Source: Pseudomonas sp. KU26590
GTDB taxonomy: Bacteria > Pseudomonadota > Gammaproteobacteria > Pseudomonadales > Pseudomonadaceae
NCBI RefSeq assembly: GCF_026153515.1
Contig: NZ_CP110644.1
Span: 466,001 to 530,000 of the forward strand
Length of the DNA: 64,000 nucleotides
Reading direction: 5' to 3'
In this document: piece after piece, positions 37,223 through 45,860 of the stretch
How positions within the stretch are numbered: position 1 is the first letter of the stretch
Layout: each line of letters starts with the position of its first letter
Made by a program: the position numbers and the translations under genes
The notes under the pieces: model-generated
Seen by the model: the letters and a program-made list of their open reading frames with translations, nothing else
Told to the model about the DNA's origin: nothing
The model's database searches: none

Positions 37223-37690
37223 ATGGGCTTCAAGCATTTCCATGCACTGACATTGGCGCTCCTTGCGAGCGCCAGCGTTACAGCCATGGCGGCCAACGAC
37301 GGTCAGTCTCGGGCGAACGAGCTGTTGAGCTCTGACCCCGAATACCGTGAGACGTGGTCAAGCGTGGTAAAGAAGGAAGAGCGACTGCCCGATTGGGTGA
37401 TCAATCTTTCTGGTGCCGCTGAGCAGATGAATGCCGTCACCGAAGACGGCGACAAGTACCTGGTAGGGCCGCTCTGCGAAACCCAGGACACTTGCCGCAA
37501 TAAGCGCCTCATTGTGGCGTTTAGTCTGAACAAGTCCCATGCGTACGCCCTGTTGGTCGAAGTGCCATCGGGACTTCCCGCAGACAAATCACCGACGCGT
37601 CATGCGGATTACCGGTTTTTGGGCAAACCAGATGAAGGCATGCAAGGCCTTCTGAAAGAGCAGCTCAAGAAAGATCCGAACTGGTACTGA
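37223..37690 (+). CDS. ivy: Ivy-family lysozyme inhibitor homologue with variant loop
   Basis: A 155-residue periplasmic protein with a signal peptide (cleavage near VTAMAAND) and the Ivy fold (EYRETWSSVVKKEERLPDWV, then LVGPLC). In E. coli Ivy the inhibitory loop is CKPHDC with a key histidine. Here the equivalent segment is CETQDTC, one residue longer and without histidine, so inhibition of c-type lysozyme may be weak or aimed at another enzyme. The position matches PA5481. Confidence 0.82.
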   Translation: MGFKHFHALTLALLASASVTAMAANDGQSRANELLSSDPEYRETWSSVVKKEERLPDWVINLSGAAEQMNAVTEDGDKYLVGPLCETQDTCRNKRLIVAFSLNKSHAYALLVEVPSGLPADKSPTRHADYRFLGKPDEGMQGLLKEQLKKDPNWY

Positions 37691-38388
37691 TCTGAATGAT
37701 GGCAGACCTGTCCCTGACAGATCTGCCTGATAGGCGCGCAGCCCGAAGACGGTGCGCGTATGACCAAGGGGCCGGGGCGTTGCGATCAAGGGAGTGATCG
37801 AAGCGGCCTAGGTGTACAAGGAGTACTCCCACACGTGGGCCGGGTCAGGCAAGCCGCAACGCAAGTCCATCGTTCGATACGGTTTAGCCGTTATCCGACA
37901 GTGGACTTGTGAAGCGCAAATATCCTCTATTCCCTTCAGGCTCTTTGGTCCTCATGAGTCCTAAATAGCGCCTTCCACACGTCCTACGACCGTATATCGC
38001 CAAAAATCCCCCGCTTCAATGGCTTGTCGGCCGTCTGTGACCAATCCGTCACATTGCCACCCCGCGTCGCACAAATCCGCTACAGGCGACGTTTTAGCCA
38101 CTTCTCAGCATTCCCACGTCGAGTAAATCCGCCCTCTTTTAGCGCATCCATGCGTAAGTGATTGATTTGCATCATGCCGATTCGGCATGGGGTAGTCATT
38201 TACGGCATTAGACGGTGGCAGTCACCGTGGGAATAGTTGCGCCTTTTTCGCCTGCTCAGAGCTCGGATGCTCGCCTGCGGCCACTTACGAGACAGTCCTG
38301 ACGGCGAGCGCGGCGTCGCGCTTGCTGGCAAGCGCAATGATGAACGTGTGGTTGGGGGATGCCTCGGCAATGACAACAAGGTAATGAC
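37691..38388. other. Intergenic region before gltP with two dyad elements
   Basis: 698 bp without a supportable gene. It holds a perfect dyad CATGCCGA-T-TCGGCATG at 38173-38189 and a hairpin ACGGTG-GCAGT-CACCGT at 38212-38228, both upstream of gltP and plausible operator sites. A sigma-54 site was looked for and not found. The rest shows no recognised structure. Confidence 0.5.
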
Positions 38389-39720
38389 ATGAAGAAGGCA
38401 AAACTGAGCCTCGCCTGGCAGATCCTCATCGGCCTGGTCCTGGGTATCGCCATCGGCGCCGTCCTGAACCATTTCAGCACCGAGAAAGCCTGGTGGATCA
38501 GCAATATCCTGCAGCCAGCGGGCGACATCTTTATCCGCCTGATCAAAATGATCGTTATCCCGATTGTGATCTCTTCCCTGGTCGTGGGCATCGCCGGCGT
38601 TGGCGACGCCAAGAAGCTCGGCCGTATCGGCCTGAAGACTATCCTCTATTTTGAAATCGTCACGACGATTGCCATCGTCGTGGGCCTGCTGCTGGCCAAC
38701 GTCTTCCATCCCGGCACCGGCATCGATATGAGCACGCTGGGCACGGTGGACATCTCGCAGTACCAGAAGACCACCGCTGAAGTGCAGCATGATCATGCCT
38801 TTGTCGCCACGATCCTAAACCTCATCCCGTCGAATATCTTCGCGGCGGTTGCTCGTGGCGACATGCTGCCGATTATCTTCTTCTCGGTGTTTTTCGGACT
38901 GGGCCTGTCGAGCCTGAACGCGGAAGTGCGTGATCCGCTGGTGAAGGTATTCCAGGGCGTTTCGGAGACCATGTTCAAGGTCACCCACATGATCATGAAC
39001 TACGCGCCGATTGGCGTGTTCGCACTGATCGCCGTGACCGTTGCCAACTTCGGATTCGCCTCGCTGCTGCCGTTGGCCAAGCTGGTGATTCTGGTGTACG
39101 TCGCCATCGCCTTCTTTGCCTTCGTGGTGCTGGGCCTGATTGCGCGCCTGTTCGGCTTCTCGGTGCTCAAGCTGATGCGCATCTTCAAGGACGAACTGGT
39201 GCTGGCCTACTCCACCGCCAGTTCCGAAACCGTGCTGCCGCGCGTGATCGAGAAGATGGAAGCGTACGGCGCGCCGAAGGCCATCAGCAGCTTCGTGGTG
39301 CCGACCGGTTACTCGTTCAACCTCGATGGTTCGACGCTGTATCAAAGCATCGCGGCGCTGTTCATTGCGCAGCTGTACGGCATTGATCTGTCGATCGGCC
39401 AGCAGTTGATGCTGGTCCTGACCCTGATGGTGACCTCTAAAGGCATTGCCGGTGTGCCGGGCGTGTCGTTTGTCGTGCTCCTGGCAACTCTGGGCAGCGT
39501 GGGCATCCCGCTTGAAGGCCTGGCGTTCATCGCCGGCGTCGACCGCATCATGGACATGGCGCGCACGGCGCTGAACGTGATCGGCAACGCACTCGCTGTG
39601 TTGGTGATCTCGCGCTGGGAAGGCATGTACGACGATGCCAAGGGCGAGCGCTACTGGAATTCCCTGCCGCACTGGCGTGGCAAGGACCCTCTGCCGGCGG
39701 GCCAATCGACGGTCGAGTAA
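38389..39720 (+). CDS. gltP: Proton/glutamate-aspartate symporter
   Basis: A 443-residue dicarboxylate/amino acid:cation symporter with eight membrane helices and two re-entrant loops. The transport motifs are AYSTASSETVLPRVIEKMEAYGAP and SFVVPTGYSFNLDGSTLYQS, and the second serine/threonine-rich loop is TSKGIAGVPGVSFVVLLATL. Over most of its length it matches my memory of E. coli GltP more closely than DctA. The position corresponds to PA5479 (gltP). Confidence 0.92.
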   Translation: MKKAKLSLAWQILIGLVLGIAIGAVLNHFSTEKAWWISNILQPAGDIFIRLIKMIVIPIVISSLVVGIAGVGDAKKLGRIGLKTILYFEIVTTIAIVVGLLLANVFHPGTGIDMSTLGTVDISQYQKTTAEVQHDHAFVATILNLIPSNIFAAVARGDMLPIIFFSVFFGLGLSSLNAEVRDPLVKVFQGVSETMFKVTHMIMNYAPIGVFALIAVTVANFGFASLLPLAKLVILVYVAIAFFAFVVLGLIARLFGFSVLKLMRIFKDELVLAYSTASSETVLPRVIEKMEAYGAPKAISSFVVPTGYSFNLDGSTLYQSIAALFIAQLYGIDLSIGQQLMLVLTLMVTSKGIAGVPGVSFVVLLATLGSVGIPLEGLAFIAGVDRIMDMARTALNVIGNALAVLVISRWEGMYDDAKGERYWNSLPHWRGKDPLPAGQSTVE

Positions 39721-39744
39721 TCACTGTCTGGCGTGAATCATCAA

Positions 39745-39771
39745 ACCCTGGCCCCGGCCAGGGTTTGTTGT
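39745..39771 (+). terminator. Rho-independent terminator after gltP
   Basis: AACCCTGGCC, loop CC, GGCCAGGGTT and TGTTGTTT, directly downstream of the gltP stop and about 50 bp before the next gene. Confidence 0.8.
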
Positions 39772-39817
39772 TTCTGCCCCCGCCGTTATCATCGCCGCAT
39801 CTTGCGAGGGGATTTGT

Positions 39818-41056
39818 ATGCTGAACGGCCTATGGCTTGGGTTTTTTGTGGTCGCGGCGATTTCTGCGCTGGCGCAGTGGCTGGTCGGGGGCAATTCCGG
39901 CGTTTTTGCCGCCATGGTCGAGAGCATCTTCGCCATGGCCAAGCTGTCGGTGGAAGTCATGGTGCTGTTGTTCGGCACCCTGACCCTCTGGTTGGGCTTT
40001 CTTAACATCGCCGAGAAGGCCGGAATCGTTGACTGGCTGGGCAAAGTCCTGGCGCCGCTGTTTCATCGCCTGATGCCCGAAGTGCCGCGCGGCCACCCGG
40101 CACTGGGCCTGATCACCCTCAACTTTGCCGCCAACGCGCTCGGCCTGGACAACGCCGCCACACCCATCGGCCTCAAGGCCATGCGCTCGCTACAAGAGCT
40201 CAATCCCAGTAAGACCGTCGCCAGCAACGCGCAGATCCTCTTTCTGGTGCTCAACGCTTCCTCGCTGACGCTGCTGCCTGTGACCATCTTCATGTACCGC
40301 GCCCAGCAAGGCGCCGCCGACCCCACCATGGTGTTCTTGCCGATCCTGCTCGCCACCAGCGCCTCGACGCTGGTCGGTCTGCTGTCAGTGGCGTTCATGC
40401 AGCGCCTCAAGTTGTGGGACCCGGTGGTGCTCGCTTACCTGATTCCGGGCGCGCTGCTGCTGGGCGGGTTCATGGCGTTACTGGCCGGGCTGTCCGCCGC
40501 TGCGCTGTCGAGCCTGTCTTCGGTGCTGGGCAATGTGACGCTGTTCGGCATCATCATGCTGTTCCTGGTGATCGGCGCGCTGCGCAAAGTGAAGGTGTAC
40601 GAGACGTTCGTTGAGGGCGCGAAAGAAGGCTTTGACGTCGCCAAGAATCTGCTGCCGTATCTGGTTGCGATGCTCTGCGCCGTCGGCGTGCTGCGCGCAT
40701 CGGGCGCGCTGGATCTGATCCTTGAAGGTATTCGACACGGCATTCAGTGGCTGGGCCTGGACGCCCGCTTCGTCGATGCGCTGCCGACCGCACTGGTCAA
40801 GCCGTTCTCAGGCAGTGCGGCGCGGGCGATGCTGATCGAGACCATGAAAACCCAAGGCGTCGACAGCTTTCCGGCCCTCGTCGCGGCGACGATTCAAGGC
40901 AGCACCGAAACCACGTTCTATGTACTGGCGGTGTATTTCGGCGCCGTGGGTATTCAGCGAGCGCGACACGCCGTGGGTTGCGCGCTGCTGGCGGAATTTG
41001 CCGGAGTCGTCGCAGCGATCTCCGTCTGCTATTGGTTCTTCGGCTCGGCGGTGTAA
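39818..41056 (+). CDS. Nucleoside-recognition (Gate) domain membrane protein
   Basis: A 412-residue polytopic inner-membrane protein with two Gate/nucleoside-recognition domains related to SpmA and SpmB. Visible motifs are TLNFAANALGLDNAATPIGLKAM in the first half and GIQWLGLDARFVDALPTALVKPFSGSAARAM in the second. The transport substrate or role is unknown in Pseudomonas. Its 3' end overlaps the convergent lipoprotein gene by 28 bp. Confidence 0.85.
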   Translation: MLNGLWLGFFVVAAISALAQWLVGGNSGVFAAMVESIFAMAKLSVEVMVLLFGTLTLWLGFLNIAEKAGIVDWLGKVLAPLFHRLMPEVPRGHPALGLITLNFAANALGLDNAATPIGLKAMRSLQELNPSKTVASNAQILFLVLNASSLTLLPVTIFMYRAQQGAADPTMVFLPILLATSASTLVGLLSVAFMQRLKLWDPVVLAYLIPGALLLGGFMALLAGLSAAALSSLSSVLGNVTLFGIIMLFLVIGALRKVKVYETFVEGAKEGFDVAKNLLPYLVAMLCAVGVLRASGALDLILEGIRHGIQWLGLDARFVDALPTALVKPFSGSAARAMLIETMKTQGVDSFPALVAATIQGSTETTFYVLAVYFGAVGIQRARHAVGCALLAEFAGVVAAISVCYWFFGSAV

Positions 41057-41667
41057 CGCTTCTCGCCCTGCTCGACGGTCCATTGCAACACTTGGGCGGC
41101 CAGTGCATCGCTGGCCTGACCAAACGCCGAGACCACCGCCGGCACCTGCTTGTCGGCCACCGGCTGATGCACTTCAAAGCGCCGGCTAGCGACTATCCGC
41201 TGGCGATCGTCGGCCAGCCGCGCATCAAGGCGAATCACCACGTCAATGGCAGCCCCGCGATACTCGCTCTGAAACGCCAGCAGCTCCCCGCCCAACTCAA
41301 AATCGGCCTGCAGATTACTGTCGTCGGTGCTGATCGACTGGATTCGTCCATCGCGGTAGAACGCATCGGTCAAGCTGTTGCGCAGCAGGACCGGCGCTGG
41401 ATCACTCCAGCGCGCGCCTTTGTAGCTGCTGATGAGATTGCCCTGGGGGATGACGGCGATGCGCGGGCTGTCCAGTGTCTCGCTGGATTTGGGCCGCACC
41501 ACCCGCAACGACCACGACACGGGCGACGTCCCTTTGCCGGCGGGTGATGCCGTCGGCAAGCGGTAGACGTCAGACGGCGCCTGCTCCGGGAGGATCGAAC
41601 AGGCGCCGAGGGACAACAGGGTTGCCGTCAACAACAGTCGAGTGATGGACTGACCGACAAGCCTCAT
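41029..41667 (-). CDS. PqiC-like (ABC-transport auxiliary) lipoprotein
   Basis: A 212-residue lipoprotein with lipobox LGAC. It belongs to the DUF330/PqiC family: WSLRVVRPKSSETLDSPRIAV, LISSYKGARWSDPAPVLLRN, then IVASRRFEVHQPV. Such proteins anchor MCE-type lipid transfer systems at the outer membrane. It is the last gene of the permease-ATPase-MCE-lipoprotein operon and overlaps the MCE gene by 4 bp (ATGA). Confidence 0.85.
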   Translation of the reverse strand: MRLVGQSITRLLLTATLLSLGACSILPEQAPSDVYRLPTASPAGKGTSPVSWSLRVVRPKSSETLDSPRIAVIPQGNLISSYKGARWSDPAPVLLRNSLTDAFYRDGRIQSISTDDSNLQADFELGGELLAFQSEYRGAAIDVVIRLDARLADDRQRIVASRRFEVHQPVADKQVPAVVSAFGQASDALAAQVLQWTVEQGEKRYTAEPKNQ

Positions 41668-42605
41668 GGCTCGAACTCCTTATTCTTCTCGCTGCCCAGC
41701 AGGTAGCCGCTCGGGTTGGCATTCAGGCTGCGCGAGATGGTTTTCAATGAGCTGAGGGTTTCACGCAGCTCGCGAATCGCCGGGCCCAGTTCGCCCAGCC
41801 CTTGCAGCCCGTCGTTTACCGAATTCTGATTGTTCTTGAGCAGCGTGTTGATGGTCTGGCTGCTCTGTTCAAGGGACTTCATCGCCTGCTGCGCGCTGGC
41901 GATGGTTTGCCTGCCATCGCTGGTCAGCAGCTGGTTGGCATTGCGCATCAGCATCGACGTTTGCTCCAGGGTCGCGCCGGCCTGCTTGCTCAGCAGCGTC
42001 ATCTGCTTCAACGCCTGACGAATGTCGTCGCGCTGATCGGAGATCGCACCGGTGGTTTGCTCCAGATGTTGCAGCGTGCGCGACAGCGTGTCCACGTTGT
42101 TCGAAGAAAACATCGCGTTGGCATTGTGCAGCAGTGCATTGGTGCCGCTGAGCAAGTCGTCGCTGTCGTTCAGCAGCCGCGAGATGGGCGACGGTGAGGC
42201 GATGATCACCGGCAGGTTGCCGGCCTCGCCCTTCAGCGCCTCGCTTTGCGGTGTGCCGCCACTGAGCTGAATGAGCGATGTACCGGTAATGCCGGCCAAT
42301 GCCAGTTTTGCGAAGGTGTCGCGCTTGATCGGGGTTTCACCCGCAACGCGAATCTGCGCCAGCACGCGGCGCGGGTCTTGAGGGTCAAGGCGCAGTTGCA
42401 CCACGTCACCGACTTTGATGCCGCTGTACTGCACCGGGCTGCCCCGAGACAAACCGGTGACCGCCTCGTTGAAGACAACCTGGTAATCCTTGAACGCCGT
42501 GTCGACGCTGGATTTTGCCAGCCACAAGCCGAACAGCAGCGCGGCGGCGACCACGATGACCGTGAACAGGCCGATCAGAACGTGGTGGGCGCGGGTTTCC
42601 ATCAT
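41664..42605 (-). CDS. MlaD/PqiB-type MCE-domain protein
   Basis: A 313-residue protein with one N-terminal membrane anchor (about 9-27), a single MCE domain (FKDYQVVFNEAVTGLSRGSPVQYSG and GVKVGD-type turn at IKVGDVVQLRL), and a long C-terminal helical region (about 150-300) with many Gln/Asn that may form a hexameric needle. MCE proteins ferry phospholipids across the periplasm. It overlaps the ATPase gene by 4 bp. Confidence 0.88.
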   Translation of the reverse strand: MMETRAHHVLIGLFTVIVVAAALLFGLWLAKSSVDTAFKDYQVVFNEAVTGLSRGSPVQYSGIKVGDVVQLRLDPQDPRRVLAQIRVAGETPIKRDTFAKLALAGITGTSLIQLSGGTPQSEALKGEAGNLPVIIASPSPISRLLNDSDDLLSGTNALLHNANAMFSSNNVDTLSRTLQHLEQTTGAISDQRDDIRQALKQMTLLSKQAGATLEQTSMLMRNANQLLTSDGRQTIASAQQAMKSLEQSSQTINTLLKNNQNSVNDGLQGLGELGPAIRELRETLSSLKTISRSLNANPSGYLLGSEKNKEFEP

Positions 42606-43408
42606 GAGACCTCGTGTGGGTGGGTGGCCGCCGAATAGGCCGAGCGGCCGCGCGGGCCATGAAAGTATTCGTGAATCCAGGCGTCCTTGGTCGCGGACAC
42701 CTTGTCGATGCTGTCCGCGACCAACACGCGCTTCTGCGCCAGCACGGCGACGCGGTCGGTGATTGTATAAAGCGTGTCGAGGTCGTGGGTGACCATGAAC
42801 ACGCTCAACCCCAAGGCGTCGCGCAGGGTCAGGATCAACTGATCAAACGCGCCGGCGCCAATCGGATCGAGCCCGGCGGTGGGTTCGTCCAGAAACAGAA
42901 TGTCCGGGTCCAGCGCCAGCGCCCTTGCCAGCGCCGCGCGCTTGATCATGCCGCCCGAGAGCGACGCGGGGTATTTGTGCGCCGCCGACAGCGGCAGTCC
43001 GGCCAACGCCATTTTGATCCCGGCCAGATGCTCGGCCTCCTCGCGGCTCAGTCCGGCGTGTTCAATCAGCGGCAACGCGACGTTCTCCGTAATGGTCAGC
43101 GACGAGAACAGCGCGCCTTTCTGAAACAGGACACCGAAACGTCGTTCAACCTGAGAGCGTGCTTTGTCGGGCAGATTCAGCAAGTCCTGACCCAATACGC
43201 GGACACTGCCCGAGGCAGGTCTTTGCAGCCCGACAATGCTGCGCAGCAAGACCGACTTGCCTGCGCCGGAGCCGCCGACCACGCCGAGGATCTCCCCGCG
43301 ATACAGGTCCAGATCGAGGTTCTCGTGCACCACTTGCGGGCCGAAGCGATTGCTCAGGCCGCGAACCTCGATCACCTTTTCAACGGGTTGTACGCAACGG
43401 CGGGTCAC
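42602..43408 (-). CDS. MlaF-like lipid ABC transporter ATPase
   Basis: A 268-residue ATPase with Walker A GGSGAGKSVLL, signature LSGGMIKRAALARAL (the MlaF-type SGGMxKR) and Walker B ILFLDEPTAGLDP. I choose GTG 43408 because it overlaps the permease stop in the same 4-base fashion (GTGA) as the other junctions of this operon; ATG 43426 is an alternative six codons earlier. Confidence 0.88.
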   Translation of the reverse strand: MTRRCVQPVEKVIEVRGLSNRFGPQVVHENLDLDLYRGEILGVVGGSGAGKSVLLRSIVGLQRPASGSVRVLGQDLLNLPDKARSQVERRFGVLFQKGALFSSLTITENVALPLIEHAGLSREEAEHLAGIKMALAGLPLSAAHKYPASLSGGMIKRAALARALALDPDILFLDEPTAGLDPIGAGAFDQLILTLRDALGLSVFMVTHDLDTLYTITDRVAVLAQKRVLVADSIDKVSATKDAWIHEYFHGPRGRSAYSAATHPHEVS

Positions 43409-44574
43409 CAGCCTATCTCCATGCAAAACATCGCCACCAGTGCGTCCAGTACGATGACCACGAAAATGGACTGCACCACGCTCGACGTCGTGTGAGCCCC
43501 AACGGACTCAGCGCTGCCCTCGACCTTGAAGCCTTCCAGGCAGCCAATGGCGGCGATGAAGAATGCAAAGATCGGCGCCTTGGCGATGCCGACGAGAAAA
43601 TGCTGCACCCCAATGTCGGCCTGCATCAACGACAGAAACATTGCCGGCGAGATGCCCAGCGACACAGCGCAGACCACGCCGCCACCGACAATGCCGCAGA
43701 TCATTGCGAGAAAGGTCAGCATGGGCAGTGAGATGAGCAACGCGATCACGCGGGGCAATACCAGCAGCTCTGTAGGACTCAGCCCCAGGGTTTGCAGCGC
43801 ATCCAGTTCCTCGTTGGCTTTCATTGAGCCGATCTGCGCGGTGAAAGCGCTGGCCGTGCGACCGGCCAACAGAATGGCGGTCAACAGCACGGCGAATTCC
43901 CGCAGGAACGAGAAGCCGATCAGGTCAACGGTGAAAATCGTCGCGCCAAAGGCCTTTAGGACCGTGGCGCCGAGAAAGGCCACCACGGCGCCCACCATGA
44001 ACGTCAGCAGCGCCACGATGGGCGCGGCGTCCAGGCCGATTTGCTCGATGTGGGCGATGACGGAAGTGGTGCGCCAGCGTTTGGGCCGCAACAGCGTGGA
44101 CGCAAACGTCTGGAGGATGAGCCCGATAAAGCCCAGTAACTGCAACGTGTCCTTCCAGATCACGTCCACCGCCGAGCCAATTCGCGCCAGCAGTTGCATG
44201 CCCACGGCCGCTTCAGGCTCTCGGACTGGCCGGCAATAGTCAGCCAATGCGCTTTGGATGGTCTGCATCAGCGCGCGGCTGGACTCCGGCAGATTGGGCG
44301 CTTGCACGGCCAGCAAACGCAGACGTTGCACGCCGAGCAGCTCTACCAGCAACGACGCACCGGCGGTATCGAGCGCGCCGAGCTCTTCCATATCCACGAG
44401 GGCAGTTGGAGCGAATCCGGCGCTCAATGCATCGGTCTGGCGCTTGAGTTCGCGGTAATGGGCGAGCGTCCAGTCTCCGGCAATCCGCAGCTGCACCGGA
44501 TTGTTCGAAGTGTCCATCAAGACGCGCCCTGGAGTCTTGGGCGCGGAGGAAGCCTGCGTGGTCAGTGGGGTCAT
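43405..44574 (-). CDS. MlaE-family lipid transporter permease with N-terminal STAS domain
   Basis: A 389-residue protein. A STAS-like domain occupies about residues 20-110 (VQLRIAGDWTLAHYRELKRQ, ALVDMEELGALDTAGASLLV). It is followed by the MlaE permease with five to six hydrophobic segments (FVGAVVAFLGATVLKAFGAT, LLAGRTASAFTAQIGSMKAN, EELDALQTLGLSP). The fusion replaces the separate STAS protein (MlaB) of the canonical Mla system. ATG 44574 is chosen; ATG 44517 is possible. First gene of the four-gene operon. Confidence 0.85.
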   Translation of the reverse strand: MTPLTTQASSAPKTPGRVLMDTSNNPVQLRIAGDWTLAHYRELKRQTDALSAGFAPTALVDMEELGALDTAGASLLVELLGVQRLRLLAVQAPNLPESSRALMQTIQSALADYCRPVREPEAAVGMQLLARIGSAVDVIWKDTLQLLGFIGLILQTFASTLLRPKRWRTTSVIAHIEQIGLDAAPIVALLTFMVGAVVAFLGATVLKAFGATIFTVDLIGFSFLREFAVLLTAILLAGRTASAFTAQIGSMKANEELDALQTLGLSPTELLVLPRVIALLISLPMLTFLAMICGIVGGGVVCAVSLGISPAMFLSLMQADIGVQHFLVGIAKAPIFAFFIAAIGCLEGFKVEGSAESVGAHTTSSVVQSIFVVIVLDALVAMFCMEIGW

Positions 44575-44584
44575 GGCGACGAGC

Positions 44585-45760
44585 TTAGTTGGTTTTGGCC
44601 GGGGCAGAAGCGTTCTCGGCTGGTGCACTGTCCGCAGGTTTTTTAGCCTCGGAATCATCCGGATCTACAGCGTCGGTGCCTGGCTTCAGGCCTGCCGGCT
44701 TGATCTTGTTGCGAGTGACGGCCGGTTGATCGCGCTCAGTGACGTCAAACCGCAGCACACCGATCATCTGCCCGTCCTCAGTGAGCACCCTCACCTGCCA
44801 TTTGCCGAGCACGTCCGGCGGGAAATTCTGCTTGTGCGTCCAGGCCCGATAGCCTTCCTCACGACCGCCCTTAATGTCTAGAGCGATACGCTCTATTTCC
44901 TCGCCATTATGGCGCCACACGTGATAAATCCGTTCGTTGAGGCCGCGCGGGGCGTTTATTGACGTATAGGCGTAGAGCCCTGCGCTGCGCAGCTGGTTGA
45001 CGCCGATCTCCTGAACGCTCTCGCCGGGGGTCCGATTCTGGTTGTCGAAGCGCGTGCTGATTGCAGCCTCGGTCAGCCAGAGCGTCGCCGGCGGCACCCA
45101 GAATCGCGCCATCCAGCCCGCACCGCCGATGGCCAGTGTCATGGCTACCACGCCGACGCCGCGTTTCCAGTTGTTGATCGGATAGCCCGACGCCAGGCTC
45201 GGGAACGACAGCAGCATCGCAATGCCCAGCGCCAGCTTGTAGCTCTCGGCCGTGGTCAGGTGAACGATGATCGGCAGCGCCGTGAGCAATGCGGCGAACA
45301 GCGTCAGCGTGTGCAGAGCCATGAACAGCCAGCGGCGCGGCGCCAGCCATTTGTAGTACAGCGGGTCGATGATCGAAATCAGGCCTGCCGCCCCGAGCAG
45401 CCCGGTGAACGCCAGCTGGCCGCTGTACCACGTGGTGGTCACGAAAAAGAACGGCAGTACGAAGAACAGGCTTTCCTGATGGATCATCTGGGTGCCGTAG
45501 CGCAACAGCGGCTGCGGGATCTCGCGCTTGAACAGCTTCGCGAACAGGGCGACCGCGCTGTTTTCCACCATCAGCCAGATCCAGCTCACCAGCAGAATGA
45601 CCGCAATCCAGGTCGCCAGCTTGGCTTGGCGATCCACCAGAATGAAGCTGCCGATGCCTGAGCAGAACCCGAAGAACGCAATCAGCCCGGGGTAGCGCTT
45701 GATGAACTCCAGCACGCGCTGTACCAGCGAGTGATGAATGATTGCGTTAATGTCGGGCAT
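44585..45760 (-). CDS. DUF5924/DUF2914 membrane protein
   Basis: A 391-residue protein with about eight membrane segments in the first 230 residues and a periplasmic beta-rich C-terminal domain (DUF2914-like: YAYTSINAPRGLNERIYHVW, then GKWQVRVLTEDGQMIGVLRF) plus an Ala/Pro/Lys tail. The ORF ends 10 bp before the permease gene's chosen start, so it may lead the lipid transport operon. Function is unknown. Confidence 0.8.
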   Translation of the reverse strand: MPDINAIIHHSLVQRVLEFIKRYPGLIAFFGFCSGIGSFILVDRQAKLATWIAVILLVSWIWLMVENSAVALFAKLFKREIPQPLLRYGTQMIHQESLFFVLPFFFVTTTWYSGQLAFTGLLGAAGLISIIDPLYYKWLAPRRWLFMALHTLTLFAALLTALPIIVHLTTAESYKLALGIAMLLSFPSLASGYPINNWKRGVGVVAMTLAIGGAGWMARFWVPPATLWLTEAAISTRFDNQNRTPGESVQEIGVNQLRSAGLYAYTSINAPRGLNERIYHVWRHNGEEIERIALDIKGGREEGYRAWTHKQNFPPDVLGKWQVRVLTEDGQMIGVLRFDVTERDQPAVTRNKIKPAGLKPGTDAVDPDDSEAKKPADSAPAENASAPAKTN

Positions 45761-45860
45761 CTTGGGGCGTCGCTCTCAGGTATAGGTCGAGGTGTATAGA
45801 AAATAACCAAAATCGGACTCCGCCCACTTCGACGAAATCGTACAGAGCCTAGCGCTTCGC

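Noticed and set aside
38100..38388. Sigma-54 promoter before gltP
   Set aside because: Candidate sites such as TGGCAGTCACCGTGGG and GGTTGGGGGATGCC lack the -12 GC or have the wrong 9-base spacing.
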